Origin: Oxytricha trifallax
Taxonomy: Eukaryota; Ciliophora; Spirotrichea; Sporadotrichida; Oxytrichidae
DNA: 64,000 nucleotides
Reading direction: 5' to 3'
Assembly (NCBI GenBank): GCA_000711775.1
Contig: ARYC01000126.1
Coordinates: 1-64,000 of the forward strand
A program made the translations under genes and the position numbers. Shown here piece by piece: positions 23,346-38,700 of the stretch. The notes beneath the pieces were generated by a model, which was not told the DNA's origin, ran no database searches, and saw nothing but the letters and a program-made list of their open reading frames with translations. How positions within the stretch are numbered: position 1 is the first letter of the stretch; every line of letters begins with the position of its first letter.

Positions 23346-23765
23346 TTAATATTGATAAAATACGTAAAAATAGTAAATTCTAGATAAATTCAAATCAACT
23401 TTAACTTTTATTAAATATATAACAGCAAAGTATTTTGTAAGCTTATAATACTAATTTGATTTTGATTTGATTTTAATTTATAAAGCTTAAATCTAAGGTG
23501 CAGTGATCCTTTTTTAAAAAAATGAGAAGTATTTTGTGAACGAATAGTACTTTAGTTCACAATTCCATCAGAACGGTACACTGTAAATGTGAGAACTAAA
23601 ATGTGAACCAATCTAAAATATTAAGCACATATTATGGCGAGCGAATAGATAAAAAAGTACCTATATACGAATCTTACACAAAAAAGTCTTTGTTTTTTAA
23701 AATCAGTACATGTGACAAAGAAAGTGAAACATTAAGTAATCAGATATTTAATTAATTAGATACAC
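23346..23765. other. Spacer with small inverted repeats before the satellite
   Basis: Non-coding. A cluster of partly inverted words (TTTTGTGAACGAATAG, TTAGTTCACA, TGTGAGAACTAAAATGTGAAC) sits at 23530-23612. The satellite begins just after TAGATACAC at about 23766. Confidence 0.5.
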
Positions 23766-26700
23766 GTTGAGTAATTTCGTGGGCTAGAAATGCTCACCAG
23801 TATATGAAAGATGACTGTAAAGTATAAAAAGCGAGGTGGTTCATAGAATCGAGTGAAGCTCGGGACGCTATCACTATTTTGTAATTTTGACATTGCAATC
23901 ATGTTCATTGACCCCATATTACCCTAGTTCAAGTGTCTAAATGAGGAAATCCGTAAAAAAGCCTTTGAGGTTTGAGCAATTCACACTTCCCAAGTGCGCT
24001 CTTCTATAATGGATTCTTAATCAAATGCATAACTTTTGACCACGTCTATCCACAACGAAATGTTCATCTCATGGTGTCACAACTAATATAATCTTGTAGA
24101 TCACCCTTGAAAACCTATGAATCATTGTTTTATAGGCAGTTGAGAAATTTCATGGGCTAGAAATGCTAAACGGTATATGAAAGATGACTGTAAAGTATAA
24201 AAAGCGAGGTGGTTCATAAAATCGAGTGAAGCTCGGGACGCTATCACTATTTTGTAATTTTGACATTGCAATCATGTTCCTTGACCCCATATTACCCTAG
24301 TTCAAGTGTCTAAATGAGGAAATCCGTAAAAAAGCCTTTGAGGTTTGAGCAATTCACACTTCCCAAGTGCGCTCTTCTATAATGGATTCTTAATCAAATG
24401 CATAACTTTTGACCACGTCTATCCACAACGAAATGTTCATCTCATGGTGTCACAACTAATATAATCTTGTAGATCACCCTTGAAAACCTATGAATCATTG
24501 TTTTATAGGCAGTTGAGAAATTTCATGGGCTAGAAATGCTCACCAGTATGTGAAAGATGACTGTAAAGTATAAAAAGCGAGGTGGTTCATAGAATCGAGT
24601 GAAGCTCTGGACGCTATCACTATTTTGTAATTTTGACATTGCAATCATGTTCCTTGACCCCATATTACCCTAGTTCAAGTGTCTAAATGAGGAAATCCGA
24701 AAAAAAGCCTTTGAGGTTTGAGCAATTCACACTTCCCAAGTGCGCTCTTCTATAATGGATTCTTAATCAAATGCATAACTTTTGACCACGTCTATCCACA
24801 ACGAAATGTTCATCTCATGGTGTCACAACTAATATAATCTTGTAGATCACCCTTGAAAACCTATGAATCATTGTTTTATAGGCAGTTGAGAAATTTCATG
24901 GGCTAGAAATGCTCACCAGTATATGAAAGATGACTGTAAAGTATAAAAAGCGAGGTGGTTCATAGAATCGAGTGAAGCTCTGGACGCTATCACTATTTTG
25001 TAATTTTGACATTGCAATCATGTTCCTTGACCCCATATTACCCTAGTTCAAGTGTCTAAATGAGGAAATCCGAAAAAAAGCCTTTGAGGTTTGAGCAATT
25101 CACACTTCCCAAGTGCGCACTTCTATAATGGATTCTTAATCAAATGCATAACTTTTGACCACGTCTACCCACAACCAAATGTTCATCTCATGGTGTCACA
25201 ACTAATATAATCTTGTAGATCACCCTTGAAAACCTATGAATCATTGTTTTATAGGCAGTTGAGAAATTTCATGGGCTAGAAATGCTAAACGGTATATGAA
25301 AGATGACTGTAAAGTATAAAAAGCGAGGTGGTTCATAAAATCGAGTGAAGCTCGGGACGCTATCACTATTTTGTAATTTTGACATTGCAATCATGTTCCT
25401 TGACCCCATATTACCCTAGTTCAAGTGTCTAAATGAGGAAATCCGTAAAAAAGCCTTTGAGGTTTGAGCAATTCACACTTCCCAAGTGCGCTCTTCTATA
25501 ATGGATTCTTAATCAAATGCATAACTTTTGACCACGTCTATCCACAACGAAATGTTCATCTCATTGTGTCACAACTAATATAATCTTGTAGATCACCTAT
25601 GAAAACCTATGAATCATTGTTTTATAGGCAGTTGAGAAATTTCATGGGCTAGAAATGCTCAACAGTATATGAAAGATGACTATAAAGTATAAAAAGCGAG
25701 GTGGTTCATAGAATCGAGTGAAGCTCTGGACGCTATCACTATTTTGTAATTTTGACATTGCAATCATGTTCATTGACCCCATATTACCCTAGTTCAAGTG
25801 TCTAAATGAGGAAATCCGTAAAAAAGCCTTTGAGGTTTGAGCAATTCACACTTCCCAAGTGCGCTCTTCTATAATGGATTCTTAATCAAATGCATAACTT
25901 TTGACCACGTCTATCCACAACGAAATGTTCATCTCATTGTGTCACAACTAATATAATCTTGTAGATCACCTATGAAAACCTATGAATCATTGTTTTATAG
26001 GCAGTTGAGAAATTTCATGGGCTAGAAATGCTCAACAGTATATGAAAGATGACTATAAAGTATAAAAAGCGAGGTGGTTCATAGAATCGAGTGAAGCTCT
26101 GGACGCTATCACTATTTTGTAATTTTGACATTGCAATCATGTTCATTGACCCCATATTACCCTAGTTCAAGTGTCTAAATGAGGAAATCCGTAAAAAAGC
26201 CTTTGAGGTTTGAGCAATTCACACTTCCCAAGTGCGCTCTTCTATAATGGATTCTTAATCAAATGCATAACTTTTGACCACGTCTATCCACAACGAAATG
26301 TTCATCTCATTGTGTCACAACTAATATAATCTTGTAGATCACCTATGAAAACCTATGAATCATTGTTTTATAGGCAGTTGAGAAATTTCATGGGCTAGAA
26401 ATGCTCAACAGTATATGAAAGATGACTATAAAGTATAAAAAGCGAGGTGGTTCATAGAATCGAGTGAAGCTCTGGACGCTATCACTATTTTGTAATTTTG
26501 ACATTGCAATCATGTTCATTGACCCCATATTACCCTAGTTCAAGTGTCTAAATGAGGAAATCCGTAAAAAAGCCTTTGAGGTTTGAGCAATTCACACTTC
26601 CCAAGTGCGCTCTTCTATAATGGATTCTTAATCAAATGCATAACTTTTGACCACGTCTATCCACAACGAAATGTTCATCTCGTGGTGTCACAACTAATAT

Positions 26701-29700
26701 AATCTTGTAGATCACCTTTGAAAACCTATGAATCATTGTTTTATAGGCAGTTGAGAAATTTCATGGGCTAGAAATGCTAAACAGTATATGAAAGATGACT
26801 GTAAAGTATAAAAAGCGAGGTGGTTCATAGAATCGAGTGAAGCTCGGGACGCTATCACTATTTTGTAATTTTGACATTGCAATCATGTTCCTTGACCCCA
26901 TATTACCCTAGTTCAAGTGTCTAAATGAGGAAATCCGTAAAAAAGCCTTTGAGGTTTGAGCAATTCACACTTCCCAAGTGCGCTCTTCTATAATGGATTC
27001 TTAATCAAATGCATAACTTTTGACCACGTCTATCCACAACGAAATGTTCATCTCATGGTGTCACAACTAATATAATCTTGTAGATCACCTATGAAAACCT
27101 ATGAATCATTGTTTTATAGGCAGTTGAGAAATTTCATGGGCTAGAAATGCTCACCAGTATATGAAAGATGACTGTAAAGTATAAAAAGCGAGGTGGTTCA
27201 TAGAATCGAGTGAAGCTCTGGACGCTATCACTATTTTGTAATTTTGACATTGCAATCATGTTCCTTGACCCCATATTACCCTAGTTCAAGTGTTTAAATG
27301 AGGAAATCCGTAAAAAAGCCTTTGAGGTTTGAGCAATTCACACTTCCCAAGTGCGCTCTTCTATAATGGATTCTTAATCAAATGCATAACTTTTGACCAC
27401 GTCTATCCACAACGAAATGTTCATCTCATTGTGTCACAACTAATATAATCTTGTAGATCACCTATGAAAACCTATGAATCATTGTTTTATAGGCAGTTGA
27501 GAAATTTCATGGGCTAGAAATGCTCACCAGTATATGAAAGATGACTGTAAAGTATAAAATGCGAGGTGGTTCATAGAATCGAGTGAAGCTATGGGACGCT
27601 ATCACTATTTTGTAATTTTGACATTGCAATCATGTTCCTTGACCCCATATTACCCTAGTTCAAGTGTCTAAATGAGGAAATCCGTAAAAAAGCCTTTGAG
27701 GTTTGAGCAATTCACACTTCCCAAGTGCGCTCTTCTATAATGGATTCTTAATCAAATGCATAACTTTTGACCACGTCTATCCACAACGAAATGTTCATCT
27801 CATGGTGTCACAACTAATATAATCTTGTAGATCACCCTTGAAAACCTATGAATCATTGTTTTATAGGCAGTTGCAGAAATTTCATGGGCTAGAAATGCTC
27901 ACCAGTATATGAAAGATGACTGTAAAGTATAAAAAGCGAGGTGGTTCATAGAATCGAGTGAAGCTCTGGACGCTATCACTATTTTGTAATTTTGACATTG
28001 CAATCATGTTCCTTGACCCCATATTACCCTAGTTCAAGTGTCTAAATGAGGAAATCCGTAAAAAAGCCTTTGAGGTTTGAGCAATTTACACTTCCCAAGT
28101 GCGCTCTTCTATAATGGATTCTTAATCAAATGCATAACTTTTGACCACGTCTATCCACAACGAAATGTTCATCTCATGGTGTCACAACTAATATAATCTT
28201 GTAGATCACCCTTGAAAACCTATGAATCATTGTTTTATAGGCAGTTGAGAAATTTCATGGGCTAGAAATGCTCAACAGTATATGAAAGATGACTGTAAAG
28301 TATAAAAAGCGAGGTGGTTCATAGAATCGAGTGAAGCTCTGGACGCTATCACTATTTTGTAATTTTGACATTGCAATCATGTTCCTTGACCCCATATTAC
28401 CCTAGTTCAAGTGTCTAAATGAGGAAATCCGTAAAAAAGCCTTTGAGGTTTGAGCAATTCACACTTCCCAAGTGCGCTCTTCTATAATGGATTCTTAATC
28501 AAATGCATAACTTTTGACCACGTCTATCCACAACGAAATGTTCATCTCATTGTGTCACAACTAATATAATCTTGTAGATCACCTATGAAAACCTATGAAT
28601 CATTGTTTTATAGGCAGTTGAGAAATTTCATGGGCTAGAAATGCTCAACAGTATATGAAAGATGACTATAAAGTATAAAAAGCGAGGTGGTTCATAGAAT
28701 CGAGTGAAGCTCTGGACGCTATCACTATTTTGTAATTTTGACATTGCAATCATGTTCCTTGACCCCATATTACCCTAGTTCAAGTGTTTAAATGAGGAAA
28801 TCTGTAAAAAAGCCTTTGAGGTTTGAGCAATTCACACTTCCCAAGTGCGCTCTTCTATAATGGATTCTTAATCAAATGCATAACTTTTGACCACGTCTAT
28901 CCACAACGAAATGTTCATCTCATGGTGTCACAACTAATATAATCTTGTAGATCACCTATGAAAACCTATGAATCATTGTTTTATAGGCAGTTGAGAAATT
29001 TCATGGGCTAGAAATGCTCACCAGTATATGAAAGATGACTGTAAAGTATAAATAGCGAGGTGGTTCATGGAATCGAGTGAAGCTCTGGACGCTATCACTA
29101 TTTTGTAATTTTGACATTGCAATCATGTTCCTTGACCCCATATTACCCTAGTTCAAGTGTTTAAATGAGGAAATCCGTAAAAAAGCCTTTGAGGTTTGAG
29201 CAATTCACACTTCCCAAGTGCGCTCTTCTATAATGGATTCTTAATCAAATGCATAACTCTTGACCACGTCTATCCACAACGAAATGTTCATCTCGTGGTG
29301 TCACAACTAATATAATCTTGTAGATCACCTATGAAAACCTATGAATCATTGTTTTATAGGCAGTTGAGAAATTTCATGGGCTAGAAATGCTCACCAGTAT
29401 ATGAAAGATGACTGTAAAGTATAAAAAGCGAGGTGGTTCATAGAATCGAGTGAAGCTCTGGACGCTATCACTATTTTGTAATTTTGACATTGCAATCATG
29501 TTCATTGACCCCATATTACCCTAGTTCAAGTGTCTAAATGAGGAAATCCGTAAAAAAGCCTTTGAGGTTTGAGCAATTCACACTTCCCAAGTGCGCTCTT
29601 CTATAATGGATTCTTAATCAAATGCATAACTTTTGACCACGTCTATCCACAACGAAATGTTCATCTCATGGTGTCACAACTAATATAATCTTGTAGATCA

Positions 29701-32700
29701 CCCATGAAAACCTATGAATCATTGTTTTATAGGCAGTTGAGAAATTTCATGGGCTAGAAATGCTCAACAGTATATGAAAGATGACTATAAAGTATAAAAA
29801 GCGAGGTGGTTCATAGAATCGAGTGAAGCTCTGGACGCTATCACTATTTTGTATTTTGACATTGCAATCATGTTCCTTGACCCCATATTACCCTAGTTCA
29901 AGTGTCTAAATGAGGAAATCCGAAAAAAAGCTTTTGAGGTTTGAGCAATTCACACTTCCCAAGTGCGCACTTCTATAATGGATTCTTAATCAAATGCATA
30001 ACTTTTGACCATGTCTATCCACAACGAAATGTTCATCTCATGGTGTCACAACTAATATAATCTTGAAGATCACCCTTGAAAACCTATGAATCATTGTTTT
30101 ATAGGCAGTTGAGAAATTTCATGGGCTAGAAATGCTCACCAGTATATGAAAGATGACTATAAAGTATAAAAGCGAGGTGGTTCATAGAATCGAGTGAAGC
30201 TCTGGACGCTATCACTATTTTGTAATTTTGACATTGCAATCATGTTCATTGACCCCATATTACCCTAGTTCAAGTGTCTAAATGAGGAAATCCGAAAAAA
30301 AGCCTTTGAGGTTTGAGCAATTCACACTTCCCAAGTGCGCACTTCTATAATGGATTCTTAATCAAATGCATAACTTTTGACCACGTCTATCCACAACGAA
30401 ATGTTCATCTCATGGTGTCACAACTAATATAATCTTGTAGATCACCCATGAAAACCTATGAATCATTGTTTTATAGGCAGTTGAGAAATTTCATGGGCTA
30501 GAAATGCTAAACAGTATATGAAAGATGACTATAAAGTATAAAAAGCGAGGTGGTTCATAAAATCGAGTGAAGCTCGGGACGCTATCACTATTTTGTAATT
30601 TTGACATTGCAATCATGTTCCTTGACCCCATATTACCCTAGTTCAAGTGTCTAAATGAGGAAATCCGTAAAAAAGCCTTTGAGGTTTGAGCAATTCACAC
30701 TTCCCAAGTGCGCTCTTCTATAATGGATTCTATCAAATGCATAACTTTTGACCACGTCTATCCACAACGAAATGTTCATCTCATTGTGTCACAACTAATA
30801 TAATCTTGTAGATCACCTATGAAAACCTATGAATCATTGTTTTATAGGCAGTTGAGAAATTTCATGGGCTAGAAATGCTCAACAGTATATGAAAGATGAC
30901 TATAAAGTATAAAAAGCGAGGTGGTTCATAGAATCGAGTGAAGCTCTGGACGCTATCACTATTTTGTAATTTTGACATTGCAATCATGTTCCTTGACCCC
31001 ATATTACCCTAGTTCAAGTGTCTAAATGAGGAAATCCGAAAAAAAGCCTTTGAGGTTTGAGCAATTCACACTTCCCAAGTGCGCTCTTCTATAATGGATT
31101 CTTAATCAAATGCATAACTTTTGACCACGTCTATCCACAACGAAATGTTCATCTCATGGTGTCACAACTAATATAATCTTGTAGATCACCTATGAAAACC
31201 TATGAATCATTGTTTTATAGGCAGTTGAGAAATTTCATGGGCTAGAAATGCTCACCAGTATATGAAAGATGACTGTAAAGTATAAAAAGCGAGGTGGTTC
31301 ATAGAATCGAGTGAAGCTCTGGACGCTATCACTATTTTGTAATTTTGACATTGCAATCATGTTCCTTGACCCCATATTACCCTAGTTCAAGTGTCTAAAT
31401 GAGGAAATCCGTAAAAAAGCCTTTGAGGTTTGAGCAATTCACACTTCCCAAGTGCGCTCTTCTATAATGGATTCTTAATCAAATGCATAACTTTTGACCA
31501 CGTCTATCCACAACGAAATGTTCATCTCATGGTGTCACAACTAATATAATCTTGTAGATCACCTATGAAAACCTATGAATCATTGTTTTATAGGCAGTTG
31601 AGAAATTTCATGGGCTAGAAATGCTCACCAGTATATGAAAGATGACTATAAAGTATAAAAAGCGAGGTGGTTCATAGAATCGAGTGAAGCTCTGGACGCT
31701 ATCACTATTTTGTAATTTTGACATTGCAATCATGTTCCTTGACCCCATATTACCCTAGTTCAAGTGTTTAAATGAGGAAATCTGTAAAAAAGCCTTTGAG
31801 GTTTGAGCAATTCACACTTCCCAAGTGCGCTCTTCTATAATGGATTCTTAATCAAATGCATAACTTTTGACCACGTCTATCCACAACGAAATGTTCATCT
31901 CATGGTGTCACAACTAATATAATCTTGTAGATCACCCTTGAAAACCTATGAATCATTGTTTTATAGGCAGTTGAGAAATTTCATGGGCTAGAAATGCTCA
32001 CCAGTATATGAAAGATGACTGTAAAGTATAAAAAGCGAGGTGGTTCATAGAATCGAGTGAAGCTCTGGACGCTATCACTATTTTGTAATTTTGACATTGC
32101 AATCATGTTCCTTGACCCCATATTACCCTAGTTCAAGTGTCTAAATGAGGAAATCCGTAAAAAAGCCTTTGAGGTTTGAGCAATTCACACTTCCCAAGTG
32201 CGCTCTTCTATAATGGATTCTTAATCAAATGCATAACTTTTGACCACGTCTATCCACAACGAAATGTTCATCTCATGGTGTCACAACTAATATAATCTTG
32301 TAGATCACCCTTGAAAACCTATGAATCATTGTTTTATAGGCAGTTGAGAAATTTCATGGGCTAGAAATGCTCACCAGTATATGAAAGATGACTGTAAAGT
32401 ATAAATAGCGAGGTGGTTCATGGAATCGAGTGAAGCTCTGGACGCTATCACTATTTTGTAATTTTGACATTGCAATCATGTTCCTTGACCCCATATTACC
32501 CTAGTTCAAGTGTTTAAATGAGGAAATCCGTAAAAAAGCCTTTGAGGTTTGAGCAATTCACACTTCCCAAGTGCGCTCTTCTATAATGGATTCTTAATCA
32601 AATGCATAACTTTTGACCACGTCTATCCACAACGAAATGTTCATCTCATGGTGTCACAACTAATATAATCTTGTAGATCACCTATGAAAACCTATGAATC

Positions 32701-35700
32701 ATTGTTTTATAGGCAGTTGAGAAATTTCATGGGCTAGAAATGCTCACCAGTATATGAAAGATGACTGTAAAGTATAAATAGCGAGGTGGTTCATGGAATC
32801 GAGTGAAGCTCTGGACGCTATCACTATTTTGTAATTTTGACATTGCAATCATGTTCCTTGACCCCATATTACCCTAGTTCAAGTGTTTAAATGAGGAAAT
32901 CCGTAAAAAAGCCTTTGAGGTTTGAGCAATTCACACTTCCCAAGTGCGCTCTTCTATAATGGATTCTTAATCAAATGCATAACTTTTGACCACGTCTATC
33001 CACAACGAAATGTTCATCTCATGGTGTCACAACTAATATAATCTTGTAGATCACCCTTGAAAACCTATGAATCATTGTTTTATAGGCAGTTGAGAAATTT
33101 CATGGGCTAGAAATGCTCACCAGTATATGAAAGATGACTGTAAAGTATAAAAAGCGAGGTGGTTCATAGAATCGAGTGAAGCTCTGGACGCTATCACTAT
33201 TTTGTAATTTTGACATTGCAATCATGTTCCTTGACCCCATATTACCCTAGTTCAAGTGTTTAAATGAGGAAATCCGTAAAAAAGCCTTTGAGGTTTGAGC
33301 AATTCACACTTCCCAAGTGCGCTCTTCTATAATGGATTCTTAATCAAATGCATAACTTTTGACCACGTCTATCCACAACGAAATGTTCATCTCATTGTGT
33401 CACAACTAATATAATCTTGTAGATCACCTATGAAAACCTATGAATCATTGTTTTATAGGCAGTTGAGAAATTTCATGGGCTAGAAATGCTCAACAGTATA
33501 TGAAAGATGACTATAAAGTATAAAAAGCGAGGTGGTTCATAGAATCGAGTGAAGCTCTGGACGCTATCACTATTTTGTAATTTTGACATTGCAATCATGT
33601 TCCTTGACCCCATATTACCCTAGTTCAAGTGTTTAAATGAGGAAATCCGTAAAAAAGCCTTTGAGGTTTGAGCAATTCACACTTCCCAAGTGCGCTCTTC
33701 TATAATGGATTCTTAATCAAATGCATAACTTTTGACCACGTCTATCCACAACGAAATGTTCATCTCATGGTGTCACAACTAATATAATCTTGTAGATCAC
33801 CCTTGAAAACCTATGAATCATTGTTTTATAGGCAGTTGAGAAATTTCATGGGCTAGAAATGCTCACCAGTATATGAAAGATGACTGTAAAGTATAAAAAG
33901 CGAGGTGGTTCATAGAATCGAGTGAAGCTCTGGACGCTATCACTATTTTGTAATTTTGACATTGCAATCATGTTCCTTGACCCCATATTACCCTAGTTCA
34001 AGTGTTTAAATGAGGAAATCCGTAAAAAAGCCTTTGAGGTTTGAGCAATTCACACTTCCCAAGTGCGCTCTTCTATAATGGATTCTTAATCAAATGCATA
34101 ACTTTTGACCACGTCTATCCACAACGAAATGTTCATCTCATGGTGTCACAACTAATATAATCTTGTAGATCACCCTTGAAAACCTATGAATCATTGTTTT
34201 ATAGGCAGTTGAGAAATTTCATGGGCTAGAAATGCTCACCAGTATATGAAAGATGACTGTAAAGTATAAAAAGCGAGGTGGTTCATAGAATCGAGTGAAG
34301 CTCTGGACGCTATCACTATTTTGTAATTTTGACATTGCAATCATGTTCCTTGACCCCATATTACCCTAGTTCAAGTGTTTAAATGAGGAAATCCGTAAAA
34401 AAGCCTTTGAGGTTTGAGCAATTCACACTTCCCAAGTGCGCTCTTCTATAATGGATTCTTAATCAAATGCATAACTTTTGACCACGTCTATCCACAACGA
34501 AATGTTCATCTCATTGTGTCACAACTAATATAATCTTGTAGATCACCTATGAAAACCTATGAATCATTGTTTTATAGGCAGTTGAGAAATTTCATGGGCT
34601 AGAAATGCTCACCAGTATATGAAAGATGACTATAAAGTATAAAAAGCGAGGTGGTTCATAGAATCGAGTGAAGCTCTGGACGCTATCACTATTTTGTAAT
34701 TTTGACATTGCAATCATGTTCCTTGACCCCATATTACCCTAGTTCAAGTGTCTAAATGAGGAAATCCGAAAAAAAGCTTTTGAGGTTTGAGCAATTCACA
34801 CTTCCCAAGTGCGCACTTCTATAATGGATTCTTAATCAAATGCATAACTTTTGACCACGTCTATCCACAACGAAATGTTCATCTCATGGTGTCACAACTA
34901 ATATAATCTTGTAGATCACCTATGAAAACCTATGAATCATTGTTTTATAGGCAGTTGAGAAATTTCATGGGCTAGAAATGCTCACCAGTATATGAAAGAT
35001 GACTGTAAAGTATAAAAAGCGAGGTGGTTCATAGAATCGAGTGAAGCTCTGGACGCTATCACTATTTTGTAATTTTGACATTGCAATCATGTTCCTTGAC
35101 CCCATATTACCCTAGTTCAAGTGTTTAAATGAGGAAATCCGTAAAAAAGCCTTTGAGGTTTGAGCAATTCACACTTCCCAAGTGCGCTCTTCTATAATGG
35201 ATTCTTAATCAAATGCATAACTTTTGACCACGTCTATCCACAACGAAATGTTCATCTCATTGTGTCACAACTAATATAATCTTGTAGATCACCTATGAAA
35301 ACCTATGAATCATTGTTTTATAGGCAGTTGAGAAATTTCATGGGCTAGAAATGCTCAACAGTATATGAAAGATGACTATAAAGTATAAAAAGCGAGGTGG
35401 TTCATAGAATCGAGTGAAGCTCTGGACGCTATCACTATTTTGTAATTTTGACATTGCAATCATGTTCCTTGACCCCATATTACCCTAGTTCAAGTGTCTA
35501 AATGAGGAAATCCGTAAAAAAGCCTTTGAGGTTTGAGCAATTCACACTTCCCAAGTGCGCTCTTCTATAATGGATTCTTAATCAAATGCATAACTTTTGA
35601 CCACGTCTATCCACAACGAAATGTTCATCTCATTGTGTCACAACTAATATAATCTTGTAGATCACCTATGAAAACCTATGAATCATTGTTTTATAGGCAG

Positions 35701-38700
35701 TTGAGAAATTTCATGGGCTAGAAATGCTCAACAGTATATGAAAGATGACTATAAAGTATAAAAAGCGAGGTGGTTCATAGAATCGAGTGAAGCTCTGGAC
35801 GCTATCACTATTTTGTAATTTTGACATTGCAATCATGTTCCTTGACCCCATATTACCCTAGTTCAAGTGTCTAAATGAGGAAATCCGAAAAAAAGCTTTT
35901 GAGGTTTGAGCAATTCACACTTCCCAAGTGCGCACTTCTATAATGGATTCTTAATCAAATGCATAACTTTTGACCACGTCTATCCACAACGAAATGTTCA
36001 TCTCATGGTGTCACAACTAATATAATCTTGTAGATCACCTATGAAAACCTATGAATCATTGTTTTATAGGCAGTTGAGAAATTTCATGGGCTAGAAATGC
36101 TCACCAGTATATGAAAGATGACTATAAAGTATAAAAAGCGAGGTGGTTCATAGAATCGAGTGAAGCTCTGGACGCTATCACTATTTTGTAATTTTGACAT
36201 TGCAATCATGTTCCTTGACCCCATATTACCCTAGTTCAAGTGTCTAAATGAGGAAATCCGTAAAAAAGCCTTTGAGGTTTGAGCAATTCACACTTCCCAA
36301 GTGCGCTCTTCTATAATGGATTCTTAATCAAATGCATAACTTTTGACCACGTCTATCCACAACGAAATGTTCATCTCATGGTGTCACAACTAATATAATC
36401 TTGTAGATCACCTATGAAAACCTATGAATCATTGTTTTATAGGCAGTTGAGAAATTTCATGGGCTAGAAATGCTCACCAGTATATGAAAGATGACTGTAA
36501 AGTATAAAAAGCGAGGTGGTTCATAGAATCGAGTGAAGCTCTGGACGCTATCACTATTTTGTAATTTTGACATTGCAATCATGTTCCTTGACCCCATATT
36601 ACCCTAGTTCAAGTGTTTAAATGAGGAAATCCGTAAAAAAGCCTTTGAGGTTTGAGCAATTCACACTTCCCAAGTGCGCTCTTCTATAATGGATTCTTAA
36701 TCAAATGCATAACTTTTGACCACGTCTATCCACAACGAAATGTTCATCTCGTGGTGTCACAACTAATATAATCTTGTAGATCACCTATGAAAACCTATGA
36801 ATCATTGTTTTATAGGCAGTTGAGAAATTTCATGGGCTAGAAATGCTCACCAGTATATGAAAGATGACTGTAAAGTATAAATAGCGAGGTGGTTCATGGA
36901 ATCGAGTGAAGCTCTGGACGCTATCACTATTTTGTAATTTTGACATTGCAATCATGTTCCTTGACCCCATATTACCCTAGTTCAAGTGTTTAAATGAGGA
37001 AATCCGAAAAAAAAGCCTTTGAGGTTTGAGCAATTCACACTTCCCAAGTGCGCTCTTCTATAATGGATTCTTAATCAAATGCATAACTTTTGACCACGTC
37101 TATCCACAACGAAATGTTCATCTCATGGTGTCACAACTAATATAATCTTGTAGATCACCTATGAAAACCTATGAATCATTGTTTTATAGGCAGTTGAGAA
37201 ATTTCATGGGCTAGAAATGCTCACCAGTATATGAAAGATGACTGTAAAGTATAAATAGCGAGGTGGTTCATGGAATCGAGTGAAGCTCTGGACGCTATCA
37301 CTATTTTGTAATTTTGACATTGCAATCATGTTCCTTGACCCCATATTACCCTAGTTCAAGTGTTTAAATGAGGAAATCCGTAAAAAAGCCTTTGAGGTTT
37401 GAGCAATTCACACTTCCCAAGTGCGCTCTTCTATAATGGATTCTTAATCAAATGCATAACTTTTGACCACGTCTATCCACAACGAAATGTTCATCTCATG
37501 GTGTCACAACTAATATAATCTTGTAGATCACCTATGAAAACCTATGAATCATTGTTTTATAGGCAGTTGAGAAATTTCATGGGCTAGAAATGCTCACCAG
37601 TATATGAAAGATGACTGTAAAGTATAAATAGCGAGGTGGTTCATGGAATCGAGTGAAGCTCTGGACGCTATCACTATTTTGTAATTTTGACATTGCAATC
37701 ATGTTCCTTGACCCCATATTACCCTAGTTCAAGTGTTTAAATGAGGAAATCCGTAAAAAAGCCTTTGAGGTTTGAGCAATTCACACTTCCCAAGTGCGCT
37801 CTTCTATAATGGATTCTTAATCAAATGCATAACTTTTGACCACGTCTATCCACAACGAAATGTTCATCTCGTGGTGTCACAACTAATATAATCTTGTAGA
37901 TCACCTATGAAAACCTATGAATCATTGTTTTATAGGCAGTTGAGAAATTTCATGGGCTAGAAATGCTCACCAGTATATGAAAGATGACTGTAAAGTATAA
38001 ATAGCGAGGTGGTTCATGGAATCGAGTGAAGCTCTGGACGCTATCACTATTTTGTAATTTTGACATTGCAATCATGTTCCTTGACCCCATATTACCCTAG
38101 TTCAAGTGTTTAAATGAGGAAATCCGTAAAAAAGCCTTTGAGGTTTGAGCAATTCACACTTCCCAAGTGCGCTCTTCTATAATGGATTCTTAATCAAATG
38201 CATAACTTTTGACCACGTCTATCCACAACGAAATGTTCATCTCATGGTGTCACAACTAATATAATCTTGTAGATCACCCTTGAAAACCTATGAATCATTG
38301 TTTTATAGGCAGTTGAGAAATTTCATGGGCTAGAAATGCTCACCAGTATATGAAAGATGACTGTAAAGTATAAATAGCGAGGTGGTTCATGGAATCGAGT
38401 GAAGCTCTGGACGCTATCACTATTTTGTAATTTTGACATTGCAATCATGTTCCTTGACCCCATATTACCCTAGTTCAAGTGTTTAAATGAGGAAATCCGT
38501 AAAAAAGCCTTTGAGGTTTGAGCAATTCACACTTCCCAAGTGCGCTCTTCTATAATGGATTCTTAATCAAATGCATAACTTTTGACCACGTCTATCCACA
38601 ACGAAATGTTCATCTCATTGTGTCACAACTAATATAATCTTGTAGATCACCTATGAAAACCTATGAATCATTGTTTTATAGGCAGTTGAGAAATTTCATG